Below are positions 61,327 through 64,000 of a stretch of DNA of 64,000 nt, piece by piece (position 1 is the first letter of the stretch; every line of letters begins with the position of its first letter). Where the stretch lies: positions 677,569 through 741,568 of the forward strand of contig NZ_DS544873.1 of the NCBI RefSeq assembly GCF_000154725.1. Direction: 5' to 3'. Made by a program: the position numbers and the translations under genes. The notes under the pieces are model-generated. The model made no database searches, was not told the DNA's origin, and saw only the letters and a program-made list of their open reading frames with translations. Origin of the DNA: Kordia algicida OT-1 (GTDB taxonomy: Bacteria; Bacteroidota; Bacteroidia; Flavobacteriales; Flavobacteriaceae).

Positions 61327-62022
61327 TTATAAACACGCATTCCAAACAGGATCATTGGGTAACGGCGCAATAATTTCTAAAAGTTCTTTTTTTACAGGAT
61401 GTGTAAAGACTAATTTCCGAGCGTGTAAATGTATGCTAGCATCTTTGTTACTGCGATCAAAACCGTATTTTAAATCGCCTTTTATTTTACAGCCAATGGC
61501 AGAAAGTTGTGTTCGTATTTGATGATGTCTTCCTGTGTGTAAGGCAATTTCAAGCAATACATAACGATCTAATTTTTTTTGCACAGTATAGTCTAAAATA
61601 GCTTTTTTACTTCCTGGAATTTCTTTGTTAAAAGCAGTTGATTTGTTGTTTTTCGGATTCTTCCGAAGCCAATGTATCAATGTATCTTGTTGTTTTGGCG
61701 GCATATTATTTACAATTGCCCAATAGGTTTTTTTGGCTTTCTTTTCCGCAAAAAGTTTATTCAAGCGCGGTAACGCTTTGGAAGTTCGCGCAAAAACGAT
61801 AATTCCTGTGGTTGGTCTGTCCAATCGGTGCACAACGCCCAAAAACACGTTTCCAGGTTTGTTGTATTTCTCCGCAATATATTCTTTTACGACATCGCTC
61901 AGTGGTTTGTCGCCCGTTTTATCACCTTGTACAATATCGCCTGCACGCTTGTTGACAATGATAATGTGATTGTCTTCGTAGAGTACTTGGAGATTGTTTT
62001 TTGTGGAGATTATTTTGGACAT
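61327..62022 (-). CDS. RluA family pseudouridine synthase
   Basis: A 231-residue protein without an S4 domain. The catalytic Asp lies in GVVHRLDRPTTGIIVFART (about residues 63-81), and the family-typical YWAIVNNM, GRHHQIRTQLSAIGCKIKGD and HARKLVFTHPV motifs follow. Such enzymes isomerise uridine to pseudouridine in rRNA or tRNA. Short size resembles RluA/TruC type. It lies next to panB, as in other Flavobacteriia. Exact target not assigned. Confidence 0.9.
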   Translation of the reverse strand: MSKIISTKNNLQVLYEDNHIIIVNKRAGDIVQGDKTGDKPLSDVVKEYIAEKYNKPGNVFLGVVHRLDRPTTGIIVFARTSKALPRLNKLFAEKKAKKTYWAIVNNMPPKQQDTLIHWLRKNPKNNKSTAFNKEIPGSKKAILDYTVQKKLDRYVLLEIALHTGRHHQIRTQLSAIGCKIKGDLKYGFDRSNKDASIHLHARKLVFTHPVKKELLEIIAPLPNDPVWNACL

Positions 62023-62247
62023 TTTAGACTGAGTTTGATAGCTAATTTTATGAATTCAGTTCGTGTTGAGAATTATTTATGTTTCAAAGTACTTCTCGAT
62101 ACCAAATTCTTTCATTTCGACTCCGCTCAATGTGCAGAATTTCTAAATCGAAGTGACGTGACAATTTATAACCAAAATTGTAGATGTTGAATACTAAATT
62201 TTAAATGAAAATGATTTCTTCAAACAACAAACAACAAACAACAAAAA
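62023..62247. other. intergenic region with common flavobacterial repeat
   Basis: TTTCGACTCCGCTCAATGTG (about 62115-62134) is a word widely dispersed in flavobacterial intergenic DNA. A short ACAACAA tandem follows at 62222-62246. Confidence 0.4.
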
Positions 62248-63066
62248 TTAGTATTGCTCCTTCTCATTAGGAAAATCAACCGATTTTACATCTGCGGCAT
62301 ATTGTTTAAAAGCATTGGTCATTTCTTCATACATATTCAAATAACGACGTAGAAATCGCGGATTGAATTCGTGTGTCATTCCCAACATATCATGTGTTAC
62401 TAATACTTGTCCGTCAACACCATTTCCTGCGCCAATTCCGATAACAGGAATCGAGATACTTGCCGCAACTTCTTTGGCTAATTTTGCAGGAACTTTTTCT
62501 AAAACAATCGCAAAACAACCTGCTTTTTCAAGCATTTTAGCATCTTCTTTCAATTGTATAGCTTCAGCTTCTTCTTTGGCACGAACCGTGTACGTTCCGA
62601 ATTTATAAATAGATTGTGGTGTTAATCCTAAATGTCCCATTACAGGAATTCCAGCGTTTAGAATGCGTTTAATGGATTCTTTAATTTCTTTTCCACCTTC
62701 AACTTTTACGGCATGTCCGCCAGATTCTTTCATAATTCGAATCGCAGAACGCAATGCTTCTTTCGGATCTGATTGATAACTTCCAAACGGAATATCAACC
62801 ACGACCAACGCTCTTTTTACGGCTCTAATAACTGAAGAAGCGTGGTAAATCATTTGATCTAACGTAATGGGAAGTGTTGTTTCGTGTCCTGCCATCACAT
62901 TACTTGCAGAATCTCCCACGAGAATGACATCAATTCCGGCACCATCTACAATTTTTGCCATGGTATAATCATAAGCGGTCAGCATGGAAATTTTTTCTCC
63001 ATTACTTTTCATTTCCACCAATGATTTTACGGTCACTCTTTTATATTGTTTTTTTGCTACTGACAT
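62248..63066 (-). CDS. panB: 3-methyl-2-oxobutanoate hydroxymethyltransferase
   Basis: A 272-residue TIM-barrel protein with PanB motifs: [20 protein letters not shown], the metal-binding [28 protein letters not shown] and [16 protein letters not shown]. The enzyme transfers a hydroxymethyl group from 5,10-methylene-tetrahydrofolate to alpha-ketoisovalerate, the first step towards pantothenate and coenzyme A. Length agrees with E. coli PanB (264). Start ATG 63066. Highly secure. Confidence 0.95.
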   Translation of the reverse strand: MSVAKKQYKRVTVKSLVEMKSNGEKISMLTAYDYTMAKIVDGAGIDVILVGDSASNVMAGHETTLPITLDQMIYHASSVIRAVKRALVVVDIPFGSYQSDPKEALRSAIRIMKESGGHAVKVEGGKEIKESIKRILNAGIPVMGHLGLTPQSIYKFGTYTVRAKEEAEAIQLKEDAKMLEKAGCFAIVLEKVPAKLAKEVAASISIPVIGIGAGNGVDGQVLVTHDMLGMTHEFNPRFLRRYLNMYEEMTNAFKQYAADVKSVDFPNEKEQY

Positions 63067-63152
63067 ATATTCGGTTTTCTAAAGGTGTAAAAGTAAGAAT
63101 AAAAATTCGTGCGATAACTTCTCTGACTTAATTTTACTTTCATTCCATAAAA

Positions 63153-63183
63153 AAAGCTAACAATTAGTACAATTATTAGCTTT
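63153..63183 (-). terminator. terminator of the secreted hypothetical gene at 63202
   Basis: AAAGCTAA (63153-63160) pairs with TTAGCTTT (63176-63183); on the minus strand a run of seven T follows. Confidence 0.7.
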
Positions 63184-63201
63184 AAGTTCTTTTTTAGAGT
63201 T

Positions 63202-63597
63202 TTATTGATATTTCAGCATAAATTTCCTTAATTTTTTTATATCAATTTCACCATTGTCATTAAAAACCTTGTTCTTATAAAGTAATTTTATCAATTTTTT
63301 CCAGCTATATCCAGCTAAACTGTATGAATGAAACTTTATTTCACTATCTAAAAATACGAGCTTTTTAATATCATCATCAAAATAAGTGTTAGTTCCGTTG
63401 ATATCGTGTTCCATGTAGACGAGTTCATCTTCTCCATCTAATGAAAAGATGGTAAATTTTGTTCCAAATTCTTTTCTTTCGTAAGAAAAAATATTCTTCC
63501 CGTCAATCACGATTTTTCCTTTTTTAAATTTTACTTTTTGGGCATAAGATACAGTTGATACTAATGCCAGTAATACAATAATTAAAGTTTTTTTCAT
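63202..63597 (-). CDS. secreted hypothetical protein
   Basis: A 131-residue protein with signal peptide (MKKTLIIVLLALVSTVSYAQ). The mature part has basic strands (KVKFKKGKIVIDGKNIFSYE) followed by an Asp-rich beta region (FSLDGEDELVYMEHDINGTN) and helices (WKKLIKLLYKNKVFND). No family is recognised; it is probably periplasmic. Confidence 0.6.
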   Translation of the reverse strand: MKKTLIIVLLALVSTVSYAQKVKFKKGKIVIDGKNIFSYERKEFGTKFTIFSLDGEDELVYMEHDINGTNTYFDDDIKKLVFLDSEIKFHSYSLAGYSWKKLIKLLYKNKVFNDNGEIDIKKLRKFMLKYQ

Positions 63598-63634
63598 TAT
63601 GTTTATAAATTTATTGCAATATATTATTTTTAGT

Positions 63635-63925
63635 CTAAACTTCCTTCAAAAAAGACCATTCGACACAAGTTTTACTCGGAACAAATTCTGTAATCTCATA
63701 ATCGGCTAAATCATGAATCTTAAACGGATCTTGTTCTAAAATTGTTGCCAATTTTAGCTTATCAGTCATTTTTGATAAAATAACGCCGCCAGTTCTTGGA
63801 ACTTTTCTTCCAGAAGCGTGAAAATTGCCCAATTCGTACTGTGTATTTAAATACTGAATGTGCGCATCCAAATGCTGATCTATGGTTTCTAGCGGAACTT
63901 TGTAGGTAAGTGAGATGATGTACAT
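63635..63925 (-). CDS. YciI-like family protein
   Basis: A 96-residue protein with the dimeric alpha/beta barrel fold of YciI: MYIISLTYKVPLETIDQHLD, a His at about 20-22, GNFHASGRKVPRTGGVILSK and EQDPFKIHDLADYEITEFVP. The His/Asp pair and the DPF motif are the usual conserved features. Family members are small putative enzymes with unclear substrates. Start ATG 63925. Confidence 0.8.
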   Translation of the reverse strand: MYIISLTYKVPLETIDQHLDAHIQYLNTQYELGNFHASGRKVPRTGGVILSKMTDKLKLATILEQDPFKIHDLADYEITEFVPSKTCVEWSFLKEV

Positions 63926-63933
63926 ATTATAAT

Positions 63934-64000
63934 TTATTTTGTTTTAATCGGAATCCAAACTTCTTCTTCCGAATCTTCGCTTGTCGGATTGTACTTTGCT
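63934..64000 (-). CDS. C-terminal end of a gene cut by the window edge (possibly GyrI-like)
   Basis: The last 21 codons on the minus strand read AKYNPTSEDSEEEVWIPI then KTK and stop. The ending EEVWIPI resembles GyrI-like small-molecule-binding domains, but only this tail is visible. Confidence 0.4.
   Translation of the reverse strand, partial: AKYNPTSEDSEEEVWIPIKTK

Noticed and set aside
62115-62170. TTTCGACTCCGCTCAATGTG as a new element
   Set aside because: It matches words widespread in flavobacterial intergenic DNA, so it was listed only as a common repeat.
1-64000. CRISPR arrays, tRNA genes, rRNA genes, complete insertion sequences
   Set aside because: None were found by eye; direct repeats seen are coding, iteron-like or dispersed hairpins.

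Overview
The window looks like a chromosome segment of a low-GC marine flavobacterium (Bacteroidota, Flavobacteriaceae). The signs are T9SS sorting domains, paired TonB receptors with carboxypeptidase-regulatory-like domains, TAnnTTTG-type promoters, the rlmD-DUF6452-DUF6048 gene order and many short 'GG-leader' natural-product precursors. The precursor repertoire resembles Kordia, but the genus is an inference.

Layout. (1) 1-0.56 kb: a methyltransferase cut by the window edge. (2) 0.6-43.1 kb: an accessory region. It starts with two Cys-rich GG-leader peptides. Next comes a five-gene module at 2.3-12.5 kb (CoiA-like protein, giant helical protein with a nuclease-like C-terminus, STAND-type NTPase with a nuclease-like N-terminus, membrane protein, PLD-like protein), read here as a candidate anti-phage system. 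A class II-like bacteriocin locus follows on the minus strand at 12.6-17.8 kb: two GxxxG peptides, a C39-peptidase ABC exporter, a thioredoxin-like protein and small membrane proteins. At 18-22.5 kb are a membrane TPR/AraC regulator, a proline-rich GG-leader peptide, a subtilisin and a membrane protein. At 22.7-27.9 kb are two surface proteins divergent from a LytTR protein plus a second TPR/AraC regulator. A Cry-toxin-like helical protein lies at 28.2-29.5 kb, three lanthipeptide precursors (one broken by a stop) at 29.9-31.3 kb, a LytS/LytR two-component pair divergent from a TonB receptor at 32.4-36.7 kb, and an integrative-element core at 37.5-42.8 kb (iteron-like repeats, frameshifted HTH protein, tyrosine recombinase).

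(3) 43.8-51.7 kb, minus strand: the most unusual locus. It has three short GG-leader peptides, two of which carry runs of 11 and 12 glutamines. With them are a JmjC/cupin-type oxygenase, a C39-peptidase ABC exporter, a stub HlyD-like protein and a TonB receptor. This looks like a RiPP pathway in which an Fe(II)/2-oxoglutarate oxygenase acts on Gln-rich cores. The leader and 5' region of the poly-Q gene are duplicated.

(4) 52.4-64 kb: ordinary chromosome: secreted proteins, a metalloprotease with Cys/His repeats, rRNA methyltransferases, GMP reductase, a pseudouridine synthase, PanB and small hypothetical proteins. No tRNA, rRNA, CRISPR array or intact insertion sequence was seen.
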